A stretch of 64,000 nt of DNA, from positions 12,586,001 through 12,650,000 of the forward strand of contig CM082584.2 in assembly GCA_040954595.2 (NCBI GenBank), given 5' to 3'. The notes under the pieces are model-generated. The model saw nothing but the letters and a program-made list of their open reading frames with translations. It made no database searches and was not told the origin of the DNA. Shown here piece by piece: positions 23,701 through 36,426 of this stretch. A program made the translations under genes and the position numbers. This stretch comes from Balanoglossus misakiensis. Taxonomy: Eukaryota; Hemichordata. Position 1 is the stretch's first letter. Each line of letters opens with the position of its first letter.

Positions 23701-25151
23701 TTCGAAGTAACCGAATGCAAGATAGTGCCTGGTTATATTTTTTCAATATATTATATAAGCTTAATGTGAGTGACAGTTTCTGCTTATTGTTGGTCGTTAC
23801 TGCGCGCGAGGAATTTGGAATTATTTGCTTCAGCGTCGAGTGACTCGCGAGAAGTTATGGCCGAGTCTGCTTTCAAATCACATTTAACATTTATTTGCAT
23901 GGTCTTTTTTAAACTTCAAATGAATCCTTTCTTGTTTGATCGATGTAACCACTGATTCTGTGAGTGTTGACTTATTTCAAACTCCATCAAGCTAGGCAGC
24001 CCTTCGACTAACACCTCATTCGATGTTGTTGGCCGGAGATTACTGATCAACTGCGCATCATCTTAATGCCAAGTAATGCTTCAGTTCGTCCAAATTGAGC
24101 GGGGAATTCGGTCGTTTTGAAGTCGGGCACACGGCAACTTTATCTGTCACCCCGCCGCTGAACACACCACTGGCCATGTCGTCTGATCAATGCCGGGTGA
24201 TTCTGTTCACAGAAATCTGCGTTTGTCATGTCTCAGTCTGAACATCGGTGATTTGGCAGTCGGCTAACGCGCGGGGTCAAATTTATTAACACTCCGACAA
24301 TAGCGAACGTCTTTGAAGGAGAAGCCATGAGGACGAGCGAGAGTGGATTCCTCGACGTTGTCATGGAGATTGATACTCCATCCCGCGGATGAAAGTCCCA
24401 TGACATTTGCAAGAGTGTCTCCAACGTTTGACGATGTCGATCGGTTTTACTTGCCGAGAGCTGTAATTTACTGGGTCCTATATATTTGCCAGTCGAGCAG
24501 CGCTGAGCCTTTTCCCACATCTAATGGAAATCTTTATTTCCTACAAGGGGGGTTTGATTGTCTCGCCCAGGGCCGTCAACACCTCATTATTACTGGATTT
24601 CTTCGTGCGTAATGCAATAGGTGGTGAACTGTCGCCAGTTTGTAAGTCAGACTACCCGGAGTAATGGGAGAAAATCGGTATTATCGGAGGAAAATTGAGA
24701 AACGGAGACGTCGGCTTTAGGGTAAAGAAACAAGTGACACGTGCATTGCCTGATAACAGAGTTGCTGCAGCCATCATTGACAGTGTGCGTCAGTCAACGT
24801 GACATGTGCCTTTAAGTTCCCTGGATTTTTAAGGGGGTATCTTTGAAGTGAAATCAAGGATAGGTCGTAGGCCAGCCTACAAAATTTCGGCAATTCAGTT
24901 CAAGCAAAAGCGTGGTTGAACTGTGGCTAGTCAAGAGTGAGGGCATACCCTGCTCAATCTTTTCAACCACTGGTGAGCAAAAATCGCGACATTAAAATGG
25001 TGCGAAATGGATACTTGTATCATTTAGACTGTACGCGTTGAAGTTTCTTTCGCTTCAAAAGACATGATAAAACAACACCAACAATAACCATCTGATGAAA
25101 CAACAGTAAATTGGTTTACTATACCTTAGAATCTCGTCTGTTCGGTGCCAT
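17768..25151 (-). CDS. cwo: bHLH-Orange transcriptional repressor, clockwork orange-like, 4 coding exons
   Basis: Predicted nuclear DNA-binding protein of about 563 residues. Exons, 5' to 3': 25125-25151 (MAPNRRDSK), 19824-19925, 19462-19621, 17768-19170. Residues 13-43 are the basic region and helix 1 (SHKIVERRRRHRINSCISEL), followed by helix 2 in exon 3 (GKLEKAEVLELAVAYIHDI). The E of IVER is the E-box-reading glutamate. Residues about 110-150 form the Orange domain (FEDGYKACMKEIAQYLAEVE). The basic region has Lys where HES proteins have Pro and HEY proteins have Gly, as in Drosophila Cwo, which also shares NSC, LS.(L/V)IP and GY..CMKE. Residues 160-563 are Ser/Thr/Pro-rich and appear disordered; there is no C-terminal WRPW or YRPW. 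Cwo represses CLOCK/CYCLE targets through CACGTG in flies. The nine-residue first exon is inferred from its ATG, donor and phase, so it is less certain. A DEC-type protein is the main alternative. Confidence 0.83.
19926..25124 (-). other. Large first intron of the clockwork-orange-like gene
   Basis: This is a 5.2-kb intron between the short first coding exon and the bHLH exon. It contains an E-box CACGTG at 24738-24743, a TGACGTCA at 21781-21788, a ZNF143-like motif at 20946-20960, a 16-base G run at 21051-21066, and one possible coding exon at 21715-21987. No other gene was recognised. Confidence 0.6.
21715..21987 (-). CDS. Possible first coding exon of an unknown nested gene or alternative exon
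   Basis: An ATG-initiated frame of 91 residues, rich in Arg and Ser in its first two thirds and ending DMEKHLSHVGFSSD directly at a GTATGT donor (GAT|GTATGT). The stretch is more GC-rich than its surroundings. No family was recognised and no convincing next exon was found: the acceptor near 21291 would lead straight into a stop in the required phase. It lies inside the first intron of the bHLH-Orange gene on the same strand, so an alternative exon is also possible. Confidence 0.22.
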
Positions 25152-25404
25152 TTCGTACGTGGGTTCTTGACAAAGGCCGTGCATCTGAAAGTAGTGACTA
25201 ACTTTGTCACTGTGTAGGCTACGTCGTAAAGTTAAAGTCAATCGGTGGGATAGAAATTTCCTGGTTGCTTTTAACAACTACATTTAAGTTTTCTAACGTC
25301 TAAATTGGTAGTTTCTTCGTAAATTATCGAGAAAGAAAAACTTCTTTCAAGTTACTGTCATGCGCAGTCAGTGATATCAAACGATCGTGGCGTTCCCGTT
25401 ATTG

Positions 25405-25412
25405 TGACGTCA
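25405..25412. promoter_or_regulatory. cAMP-response element upstream of the clockwork-orange-like gene
   Basis: Perfect palindrome TGACGTCA about 254 bases upstream of the proposed start codon. CRE sites are common in promoters of signal-responsive and clock genes. The same palindrome occurs at several other places in this window (8215, 17885, 21781, 32921, 34641), so on its own it is weak evidence. Confidence 0.35.
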
Positions 25413-28348
25413 TCGTTGTTACCCTGCTGGTGGTGAGAGTTGCCGGAGGTCAAAGTTCAATGCTACCAGAGAAACGAAGCTCGTCGCACCTGTCCACAGG
25501 TTTCCTCTTGAACTGTAGTGCAGTTGAAATCAGAAACTGTTGTGCGCACACACAAATGTCCCACCGGAAAGGTGCTAGTCGCAATGTTGTCGGGAAAAAT
25601 CTCTAGTTTCAAGTTCAAGATGGCTGCGTGGAATTCTTTCGATTGTCAGAGCCATTGTATTTTCGTCCGCACATTACCATTCATAACTTCTTGTCCGATG
25701 TTTTCTTTTCTCGAGTCTAGAAGAAAAATAGAAATATGTTGTTGAGCTTACTGAATTTTGATATTTAGCGGTTAGTTCCATATACTGAAAGAGCAATGCG
25801 CATCTTCTCGCTCAGGTTATTTCAAAATGGAAAGCCAACAGATTATGCATCGCACTGCGTGAATGGCCAACGACTTCAGAGCGACGTTGAGCTAACGAAT
25901 TAAACGTGCCCTAACATCTACCTAACACCAACCTTTGTCGCCAGTGCCGGGTGCGGCAACCCGTCGTGATAAATGAAATGCAAATCGCATCGCGATGACG
26001 ACAAACCCACACCTTGTCGAGACATAGATTGATCATAATGGTAATGTTTATTGGGAGAGCAGCTACGAACTCCGTCACTCGTGAAACCGAACCATTATGT
26101 TGCCATCAGAGTCGGTGAGATAATAACCAAAACCTTGACTAATGTTGACTTTATACCCCGATATCTGTATCATCTGCTTAGAGTACACGTCATCCGAAAC
26201 ATTTATGACCCATTTTTGTAGTGATTTGGATGTAAGTTCGTCAAACAACAAAAAGGACGATGGCACCTGTGAAAAAATATACGAGTGTTCGCAGTTAAAC
26301 TACTACTAGCTTGGACACGTCCGACGAATCGATTGGACAGTTTCGGGTATGTCAATAGTATACCACGCCGCCAATTAGGGCACATGCCTTAGGGGGGTCT
26401 GTCTCGCAAGAGAATACTTTCTCAACTTGTTATGTTGCATCAAACATTTATGTTTAATTTCACGACTTGGAGTCGATTTTCTGAGGAAGCGCCGAGAAAC
26501 ATCGTACGCGTCACAACGATCGCCAAGAACGATTTTTGAATCCTTCGTCATGTCTGCTACCACCTGAAAGTGTCACTGAAATAGTATACATGTATTGACA
26601 AAATTGTCTATCGAATTTATATAAATAAAACACTATTAGTACTGAGGGAAGTTATTGTTGATAAAAAGATACAAATTACGGAATATTGAGGTTTCAGCAT
26701 AATTGCAGGAAATAGAATAAGGAAACGTTGTTGACCAACAGCACGACACCTCTTTCGATAAAATATAATTTTCCATCTTAAATAAATGAAATTGACGCGG
26801 GGTACTTAGACATTTAATTAATTTAAAATTGGCTTGTAAAAAGATGTTATCTTAGAATCGTTAAGGCATCCACAGAACGATGAGTTCGAAGCTCTACATT
26901 TCTCATTGGTTTGAGACACAGAGCGTCAAGAAACGTTTGTCTTCAGGCGAGATCAAAGCACGCCGCCTGACAGCCTAATGTCGTTTACTGTTGACGGTTC
27001 AGTTCTCAATTCATCATCGGCAGACATTTTACCAATAACTCGGCCGGTAATCGTCGCCGTCTGCCTAATGTATTCTGACAAGTTGAATTGGCGGCCTGTT
27101 TCATTGGCTTAAATAGTTGCCGACCAGACTCGCAAGATCGCACTCAAATTCTCTTAAGCCCCGTGCTCGAAGCACCGAGAGAGACATTTGCATATTCGTG
27201 TCAGATATTTTTCCCTCGCTGTGATTGAGTGGCGTTTGTAGTCCAGGGTGCGTAAACTTTCTCTGACTGATGAGTTTTTGCGGTGGTTACTTCTATTTAC
27301 AAATTCCGTTGCCCCAGCGTCCCAGGATGTCTGACTCATCGACGCTTGGTGACAGTTTGATCGATACCACATCCCTTTATCTCCGTTCCGTCATTTAACT
27401 ATCGATCATAGAAAGTTGACAATATCATTTTGCTCTTCTAAGTTAAATAAATGACAGCGGGTTCCGAACAAGCGTTTCCTCTTCACAGCCTTTTGAATGC
27501 CGGTTCTGAGTTAATATGGCGCTTCGTCATCACGTGACTTGGCGCAAACTTCACCACAATTTGAAGAAAGTTTACTTAGGTCACCCCTAGGAAACTGCAT
27601 ACCACATTTCTAAACATTCGGACCAACGGTTTGAGAGAAGAAGACGAGTGTTGACAGACGACAGACGACGGCCAGTCACGTCTCCTATCTGATAAGCTCT
27701 GCGACGCTGTCAACGGAGCTAACAAATAAACTTATTATCCGAATTATCATGGTAGAAATGGCTCGTATATTGTAGTCGCCTGTACGACAAATCAAACTAT
27801 TTTATGTGTTGGAATATTTGACCAATTCGAAAGGGGAGACTTTGAGAAACGGAAGCCGGCGACTTCACAAGTGTGGATACTGACACATGGAGTCAGTTGA
27901 TTGGGGCGTTGCAAATTGATTGATAACTAGGTTAGATTTGATGGCAGCTTTTACAAGTTAGTCAATACGACGGCGTCTTTAGTATTCCTGCGATAGAGTA
28001 TACGAGTCGCCTTCTCTTAAATCTGGCGTTAACGGAGAAATTGGACTTCATTAATGGTATTCTTTAAATTGATTGATAGGGCACCTTTCAAGTTAGTGTG
28101 AACTTTGATTACGTTTATACTTGTTATTCTGCAGATACTGCTAATTTCCATTAAAAAGGATTTTTTTTTCAAAGGAGGACCACGCGCAGGAGCAATTCAC
28201 TATCCCATACACCAGCTTTTAAAAAATCGTGTTCGATATCCTCGGCCGCAACAAGGCCGAACGAGATCGCGCAGTCTTGGGTTTTAATTTCTAAAACACG
28301 CTAACTAAATCACGGTCCTGAATTGACGGTCTTGCCTTGCCTGTCGAA

Positions 28349-28367
28349 GGGGGGGGGGGGGGGGGGG
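28349..28367. repeat. 19-base G homopolymer
   Basis: The longest of several G or C runs in the window; others are at 21051-21066, 41736-41750, 30266-30278, 46506-46518 and 63231-63244. Exact lengths of such runs are often unreliable in assemblies. Confidence 0.9.
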
Positions 28368-31300
28368 TGACACTGAGTCAACACACAATTACCCGGGGAA
28401 AGTGCCACAGCTGATTCCTTTATGCTAATTCGACGCTGCTGCCATGACAACGCAGTCGGCAATTCCTCGTCGACTTAGCAACATCATAGAAATTAAATTG
28501 CCGAAAGGATGCAACACCCAAGGACATATATCATCATACTACTGGCAGTTGTATGTTTTCATGTCCATATGCAGTGGTAATTTGATACATTATTGTGACT
28601 CAAGTAAGGAAAGCAAAGCAAAGAAAAAGAAAAGACGAAATTTTGTCTCCTGCGTCACTGATGCAACTCAAGGAATGAGAGAAAACGCGCCACAGTTCCG
28701 GAATATGCAGTCAAGTGAACTGTACGACCTGCAATATCGATTGAGTCGAGCTTTATAGGATGCAGTCCGTGTCAAGAATGTACACACACGACGGCAAAAC
28801 AAATCAAAGGCGGCGCTTTTGATAAATAAGGTGAGCTGTCAATCAAAGCTTCACACAGGAGGCTTGCGACATGGTGGTCATAGACATCGACATGAGTGCG
28901 ATGCATTTCTCTGGGATTAATTTAATGGACTTCTTAAACATTTTGACAGATATTGGTTGAATTGATGAAAGCGGAGTGGAACTGAAAGGTGCATCGCCGG
29001 CTCTGTTTATCTTTAAAAGCAGAGACATTGTGAACGTAGACTTCAAAACCCGTATTAAATATGGTAACAATACAGTATCCCGTATTTTCATTCGTTCACA
29101 GACAAAGGACTGGCTGATGATTCTTTTACGTGGAAATGAGGTTCGTGTATTCCAGCTGTCAGTCAAAACAGTTATATTTCACCCGTTTCTGACATTTTGC
29201 TAAGATTTTGACGACCATCCGGGGCTATATTTCGAGCCTGTTATTGGTGTAACAGTATTACTGTGCAAGAGAAGGTGCACACATACTTGAATCGCACAAG
29301 AACTGCAGCCTCTGACGTTTGTGTCAAATCCTTCTAACACTTAACCGTGATTGGGCAGCAAGACAGCACGTGGCGTGTCATAAAACACGGTTTCCCCGAC
29401 GTTCGTTGACATTGAAATTTAAGACTAATCTGTCTTACGTGATCCACTATCCCTTTCGCTCTACTTTTGGCCGAGTTTTACGACCCCCTGTCCATATTTT
29501 GACATGACTTACTGCGGGGTTATAATAGAGGTCGATTTGTAGCACACATTGTAAAAACACACAGGAACAATTTCTCATTCGAATTGCTAGGAAATTAGCT
29601 TTCTATACCATGACTGATGAAGATGGATTATGCTCGTTCTCACCCGGGTACGGCGATGGCGGGACGGACTCAGCAAAGTACGCGATTGCATGTACGGCTG
29701 GTCACGTGTAGTCCATCAATAGCAATGACGTGGGACGGGTGGAAAATCACTGAAAGCAGAAGACAACTTTAATGGCGGTGAAAATTTGTTCTCTATAGTC
29801 GGGAGATTCTATTGGTCGTTATTAGAAACACAACGCACGGTGATGATTAGTAGGTTGTCTTTGCAGAGCCTCGTAAAAGTAGCCCCCAAGGGTCGCATTG
29901 TTCACACTTACATCGATTCGGCAATTGTCTGCCCGCACAAGTGCCCAGTAAATTATCTTTACAGCATCCCTCCTCCCGTAAACCCACATAAATTTTTATC
30001 CTCTAACTATGACGATCGAAATTTTACTCAGGAGACCGATAAACGGCTGCTGCATGCCTGGAGACGTATTTGCTCCCGTTTTACTGAAAAGACAGAAAAC
30101 AACACCGACCCTGTTAATGGCCAGTGTTCATGACCTAAGTGCAAAGAAGCCGCGGATGCAGGAACACGTCTTAGGGCCTGGCCACTGAGAATGAACAGAG
30201 GGCCTAGGGCTGGTGCAATTTGGGGGAGGGTCACTATATTTCGCGGACCAAGTTCTTGAAAAGCACCCCCCCCCCCCCTATTAATTTTGTCAAGGCCCTT
30301 ACTCGAAGAAGTATGTAGTAGCTCACACGATGCTACATCGCTAGACAGGGCAGGCAAGAACTTTCAGTGGCCGACAGTCACAAAACCAAGAAAAACTTTC
30401 CGTTAGCGAGGGATCAAAACGATATTAAAGTCGCGCGTGCTCAGCGAGTTCAAAGGTCACCTCAAATCTCTTCAGGTGATATTAAATCCCGCCCCTCCAG
30501 CTCTCAAAAAATTGGACAAATTCGTGTCGTCTGCTCGTAATAGGTTCAGGCTTCTGTGAGCAGGTAAGCAGATGTCGCTGGGTCTTGAATGTTGAACGCC
30601 CATGGCTTCTTTTTTCCCTCCCCGCTGATTAGCTAGAAACCGATAAGCAGACACGTAGGAGGCCATAATTATTTCAACAAGAAGTGAAAATAGAGAAAAA
30701 TCGTGCAAAAGGATCGCAGAGACACAAACGACGCCTGAGGGTACAGCTACTCCGTGGCGCCATGCTGTCATACATTCGAGGAAACGCAAACTGTATCCTC
30801 GGAATCAGCGGGTCTGTTTGTCTTTCGGCATGATACAAGACACAGAAGCCGAACAAGGAAGCTTTGGAGGGGTTCTCGCGTTGTCGTTCGTGTACAGCTT
30901 AACGACCATCGGCGGGGAAGGGAGCCTGTGGAAGACCGGCAAGTGGGCCATGAAGTATGCACCTCTGCAAATACGAAGTCTGCTCACAAATCATGATATA
31001 ATTTACGACTTAAGGAAAGAAAGGTAACAGGCCTTCCCCGATCTGCAAAAGTCAATACTGAACAGAAAAAGAAACATATGTCTCCCGTCGTCTTGACAGA
31101 CGATGAGGTGAAAAGAGGGAAAGGCGATTCACACCTTCTCAACGACAAAACTGAACATAAAGTAGATCACATAGGCAGTATTTTTTTTAGTTCAATCAAA
31201 CATGAAGACTGCGATACTTTTATTATTGAACCCCACACACCTTGTTGGGGCGAGGTATCATTCTACAACATCACGCGGCTGATAGAAATAGCATAAACGG

Positions 31301-34300
31301 CAGTTATTATGGACACATTAACTTTATAGCCAAATATTTAGACGATCTCAATTAACACAAAATGCAGAAACTCGATATGGCCACCGTTTCGAACAAAGAG
31401 GCGAAATTGTGTTTCAAACGCGACGATTTCTTCTTTTATTTGCATTCGGGAAAGCTGTGAGGTGAATTCCAATCGAGCAAACTGTGAAATAATGTCATCG
31501 AATTCCTTTGAAAAGCTTGCATGCCTGTAATCAACACCCTCAGTAATGTGTCGCTGCTATATGTTTCTGTTGGAACATTCGCTTACTTGCAATAAAGCAT
31601 TCAGTGACAAGTGCATGATAATGTCCAATAGGGCGTTTGTACAGAATATCATTTACATGTACGAAGAAGTCAAAATGTCAAATTCAAGGTGTATGTGTTT
31701 CTCCGTCATACACGAGTTAATTTTTTCAATGTCAACAAACAGAGTAGGTCAGGCCTGACTTCTCTGGAGAGCTGTTTTCGTTAATATTATAATTTTGCTG
31801 AAGATGGAATGCCGTTGTGGTTTCGCCACGGTGAAAAGGGCAGAAAAGGGTCAAAGGTTGGAAAACGAGAAAAGAACAGGTGGTTTATCCGCCAGCAGTC
31901 GTTTTAACTCCACTTTAAGGTGTGCGAGTTTTGTTAACATGCCGTTCGCCATCGCCATTAAACATAAATTGGATTACCAATGAGCGCGCATCGTGTGACC
32001 TAGAAGCAAGTGCCCATCATTGCATTTCATTAATTAATGGCATTGATTACAATTCATCAACATATAGACTACGACCGTCATGCTCTCGTACCCAAGTTTT
32101 CCATCTTCATGCGACCCTGACGTGCAACAAGGCAAGCGCGGACGTTCAACTCTTGGATGACACAATTGCAAACTCTGAGTAGTCGAAGCATCATTACGGT
32201 GATGGAATCATATTTTGATAATTATATTCATAACAAATGCACCACAACTGCTTCAATTATTTTATAATAAACCTTTGTTTATAATAAATGTAACAGTTGA
32301 TTATCTCCGGACATTCGAGATGTAACCAATGAATAGTTAAACGTTTAAAATAATTGTTTCTATTCAGAGACGTAAACGGTAAATGTTTGCTGCGTACAAT
32401 AGCAGAAGTGGAATATACTTGTCATTGCCCTATGCTATATATTAAACCAGTCATGTTTCATCGTCTCAAACAAAAATATTATAGCGCCTATCTACCAATA
32501 CGGACAGTGTCTCCGTAGTAACACAATTTGTCGGACATAACGGCGTAAGTGAGTTCAACACGTACAGACAAGGAGCAGCTTGGTATGTTGTGCTCTGCCA
32601 CGGCAACTGACACGTGACCACTTCTGCAACGGAAGACTGGCACGGTGATACTTTTGTGACGTAACAAGTGTATATGATGGCAACCGTGCTGAGCAGGCGC
32701 GAAAAAAATACGATTACCATAACAACGAGTAACGCTTATGAAAAACCCGAGTTATGTTCAAAGGTTGGCTGCGGAAATCATACGAGAATATTGCAAGCAT
32801 GACGTCTAGTTGATGAAATTCAATCTAGAGCTGACAAACCCAGAATGAAAATGCTCAGTTTAAAATGTTGTCTAACTCACTCTGTCCGTCGTCGACATAG
32901 GAGAAAAGCAGGACACGACATGACGTCATCAAAGAAGTAGAACAAAAGTTACAGGGACACACGTTAATAAGTTTTAAGGTAGTCCTGGCATCTTTGTTTT
33001 TGAATCGCGACTCCCCAGCACCAGGCATGTTGAGAATATATCCGCGTTGAAACAGAAGACGCACTGCATGGATAGAGGGTATTATATGACTGTACGAAAT
33101 AGAAGTATTTTTGTCGCAACGATATAATTTCATTTTCCGTCCTTTCAGTCCGACACGAACGCTTGTTTCCATCGTTTGTTTAATGTAGCGAGTTTCACAA
33201 TATCGTCTCATTATTATTCATTTATACCATATTTTGATTGACTGAAATCGACTATGGAATGCAATTACACTATGGTTATTCGCACCAATTATCTCCATTT
33301 ATTCTACCTCGCGTTAAAATGATAAAAAACACCCTGAGTTAGCAGGAGCGCATATTTGCCAGGATTTCATCGCTCATGAGATCCAAGTTTTCGCTGATCT
33401 GTGTTAACATTCAGACACATCTCTATAGCATTGTGGGTGCGCGCTTGAAGGCTGCGCTAGAAAGTTAACGCGGGAAATAAAGCTATCTGTCAAAAGCAAA
33501 ACAGGAAATGACGATGGAAAAACAGAACGTCGACAAGGCCGAATTCATTGCTGCTAAATAACAATATGCCGGGGTGTTGATTGCAAGTTGACTTTTTTCT
33601 GACACAGAATTCTTTCTGGCACATTTATGATACGAAATTCGCGGGACAGAAAACATTTCCTGCCTTTGGTCATGAATATAATACAGGTATAGGCTACGAA
33701 ATTCTATTTCAATTGAAAGTGTTTATTCGCTGCTAGTAGTCCGTTGCTAAGAGGATTTGGCGCCAAAGATTTGATATTATCGCGCTGAGCACAAAGCTTA
33801 TGCAGACGACACTAACAAAAAAGCAAAATATAGAATATATTAGTCGTGCGAAGTTTTGTAATGTTATTTTTTGATAATGAACGATATAGGCAATATTATC
33901 TGAATGAATGCGGCGACACTTTTGTAGCATTATGCGAAGATTTGCATACTAATGCAAAACGCCAAAATCAAATTATTAAATACTCGTTACAGCACGGTGC
34001 CTCTATGTCGGATTGGGAGAAAAGCTTATGGACATTGCCTTCCTGTCGACTTTGAAATGTTCGAATGACGAACTTGAAGCGACAGAGCCGTCTAACATGG
34101 AGAATAATCTCCAATTCAAAGGCATCTGTGACATCGCGGATTTAGAGCCGAGGTCTCTAAGTTTGCCTCCTCTGGGAACGAGAACTGGCGGATAATAAAA
34201 TATTTCATTAAATTTGATATTTTATGTGAGTGCAGTTGGAAACATTACTTCGGTGAAACGGTTTTACATATTAACGTTCATTTAATATATTGAAATGTTA

Positions 34301-36018
34301 TTTGTTCATGTGTAGCACACTTTACGATGTTTATATTCAACGCGGCGCAATAATCGCGAAATTGAAGAAAGACATCCTGTAAAAATAAACTTGGTAATCC
34401 CCTTTTTAACGTCTAGTCCTAATGCTGCCCGTGCAATCGACGTGAAATGCAATTTTACTGAAAATAACAACGGTGTTGTTAGAGTACCGGTACAGCGAAA
34501 AGACGCAACATTTTGAGTAGACGTACCTGTATGCGATGCGAGTGTACGCTGTTACACAACCAGGATGGGACCAGTGCACGTGTCTCGGGGAACGTTGACT
34601 GGACGTCCGTGTAAACGTCGCGTGTTCTTGACAGGGCGACTGACGTCAGGTGCGCGCTGCGTTGTTACATCGCTACCCATCTATGTCTTCATCTACCTGG
34701 CTGGGAGATGGTGGCAAACGTCGTCGGCAAGGCTTCGGAAGAGATGAAAAGGGGCTGTTATTGGACGAACTGACAACGAAGGAGCTGCCGTCGAATGATT
34801 TCACACACGCCAGTAAAAGGGGGCGTTCCGTCGGCAAAACTACAAAGGCCAACTGACGTATGTCATCAAATTATCATGGAATTTATTGACCGCTACTCCA
34901 GTGAAATGTGAAAGGAATGGAAATGAACAACCCCTTAGCTAGGTGGCTATTGCTCACCATTTGACAATAGCCATTCCATGCCTATAGAAACACAACAGAA
35001 TAGAAATCCCATTAAGGTTCCGTCGCCATGGAAACATTTGGGATGAAGACACAGAAGTTCGGGGCTTTGAGATAGTGGAAGAGGGTTTCATGAAAGGCAA
35101 TATGTATCATGTCTGTAAACAAGCGATTTCGATGTTCGTGAGGATGACCGTTTTATAAATATGGTACAGCCTGTCGTCATTTGATTGGCTTTGGTTCGGT
35201 TAAAATCGGCCAATATGCATCGCTGACTATGGTTGCCATGCGACAGGAACATCAACTAGCCCCCGCATGTTACAACCACTGGGGTTTCGGGAGGTGGGTT
35301 AGCAATATCGCAGAGACGAACATTTTACTGTGAAAACGAATGTGAAGTTGGACTACGCCGATTTGAGACTAAGCTAGGGGTTCTCGGAAAGCTCTCGCAG
35401 AGTGCACGTGATCTGCGAATAAATCAACGGCGGTGTTATTGTGGAACTGTCAAGCTGGAGCACGTGGACAACTTTTGAATCGTGTATAGTCTGCCTATAA
35501 GTCATCTGAACGTGGAAATATTACAGCGACGCATGCCATAACTAATGGGGTTGTTTTCACTGCGTTGACAATAACTGCTCCCTGCAACGCAAGGTGCTGT
35601 ACAGTCTCAAAAACACTGTATAACACAGTACCTCTCATTGGAAAATTGTAAAGCTCACCATCTTTCCGACACACTGTGTTTACAAAGCCTCATAATGCCG
35701 ATGAATTGTACGACGTGTTTGCACATATTGCCGGGAATAAATTACGTGAGCATTTTTTTAAAAATCGTTTTTGTAATAGTGAAAGTAAAGGGCGATTGAA
35801 AGACGCATTGTACTCCTGGAAGTGAAATTGTGATGTAATGTCACGCTGCATACATACATGTACTATACTAGTAAACGCTTGCTGAGAATACAAGTAGCGT
35901 CTGTAGTATTTGTATACTGTTTTCAAAATATATTTTCAATGATATTTTCTTGCTTCAGTAACAAGAAAACGCCATGCAAATGCCATGACTACGACAGCGA
36001 TTTAAATTGTAGGTGATC

Positions 36019-36426
36019 ATGAAAGCAGATATACTGCAGGATAAACCGATTTCATGGGACACGATAGTATATTTGATGGTTTGGATGAAAAGTGATACCA
36101 TGTTTTATGAAAAGAAATTACTGGCGGCGTTTGTTTGGGTGAACTTCTATACTGTGAATGTTCTATACCATGACACGTTGCCAAGGAATATACAAGGAAA
36201 TATTCTTGGTTCTAGGCTCAGTCTGAATAATTCTGCAATGGATGGCGACTTGCCAATGGTTAAAGAAGCGCCATTACAGACCCCACAAGAACCTACATTT
36301 AACCTTACACTGGATTCTTTGTACCCAGCGGGTATACATACGCCTCACATGTTAAATTCTGGCAGATATCACGAACGTGCCGTGGGAGATCTCAAATCAG
36401 ATGAAGTGGAAATTGAACTCGTGTGA
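36019..36426 (+). CDS. Unrecognised 135-residue ORF, possibly a terminal exon
   Basis: The largest non-repetitive plus-strand ORF in the gene-poor region. Its N-terminal half has a mildly hydrophobic stretch and its C-terminal half is polar, ending DEVEIELV before a TGA. Just upstream, at 35959-36012, a strong acceptor-like sequence (TTTTCTTGCTTCAG) opens a short frame reading PCKCHDYDSDLNC that ends next to a GTGATC. Neither piece matches a family that I recognise, and they are not in one frame. A chance ORF is likely. Confidence 0.15.
   Translation: MKADILQDKPISWDTIVYLMVWMKSDTMFYEKKLLAAFVWVNFYTVNVLYHDTLPRNIQGNILGSRLSLNNSAMDGDLPMVKEAPLQTPQEPTFNLTLDSLYPAGIHTPHMLNSGRYHERAVGDLKSDEVEIELV

Noticed and set aside
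28843-29203. Plus-strand stretch reading MVVIDIDMSAMHFSGINLMD, which looks like a STAS-type segment
   Set aside because: An in-frame stop follows soon after, no neighbouring exon supports it, and the resemblance is too short to trust.
30754-31027. Region with three open frames on both strands near 30.8 kb
   Set aside because: The openness comes from locally higher GC; none of the frames shows a recognisable motif or paired splice sites.
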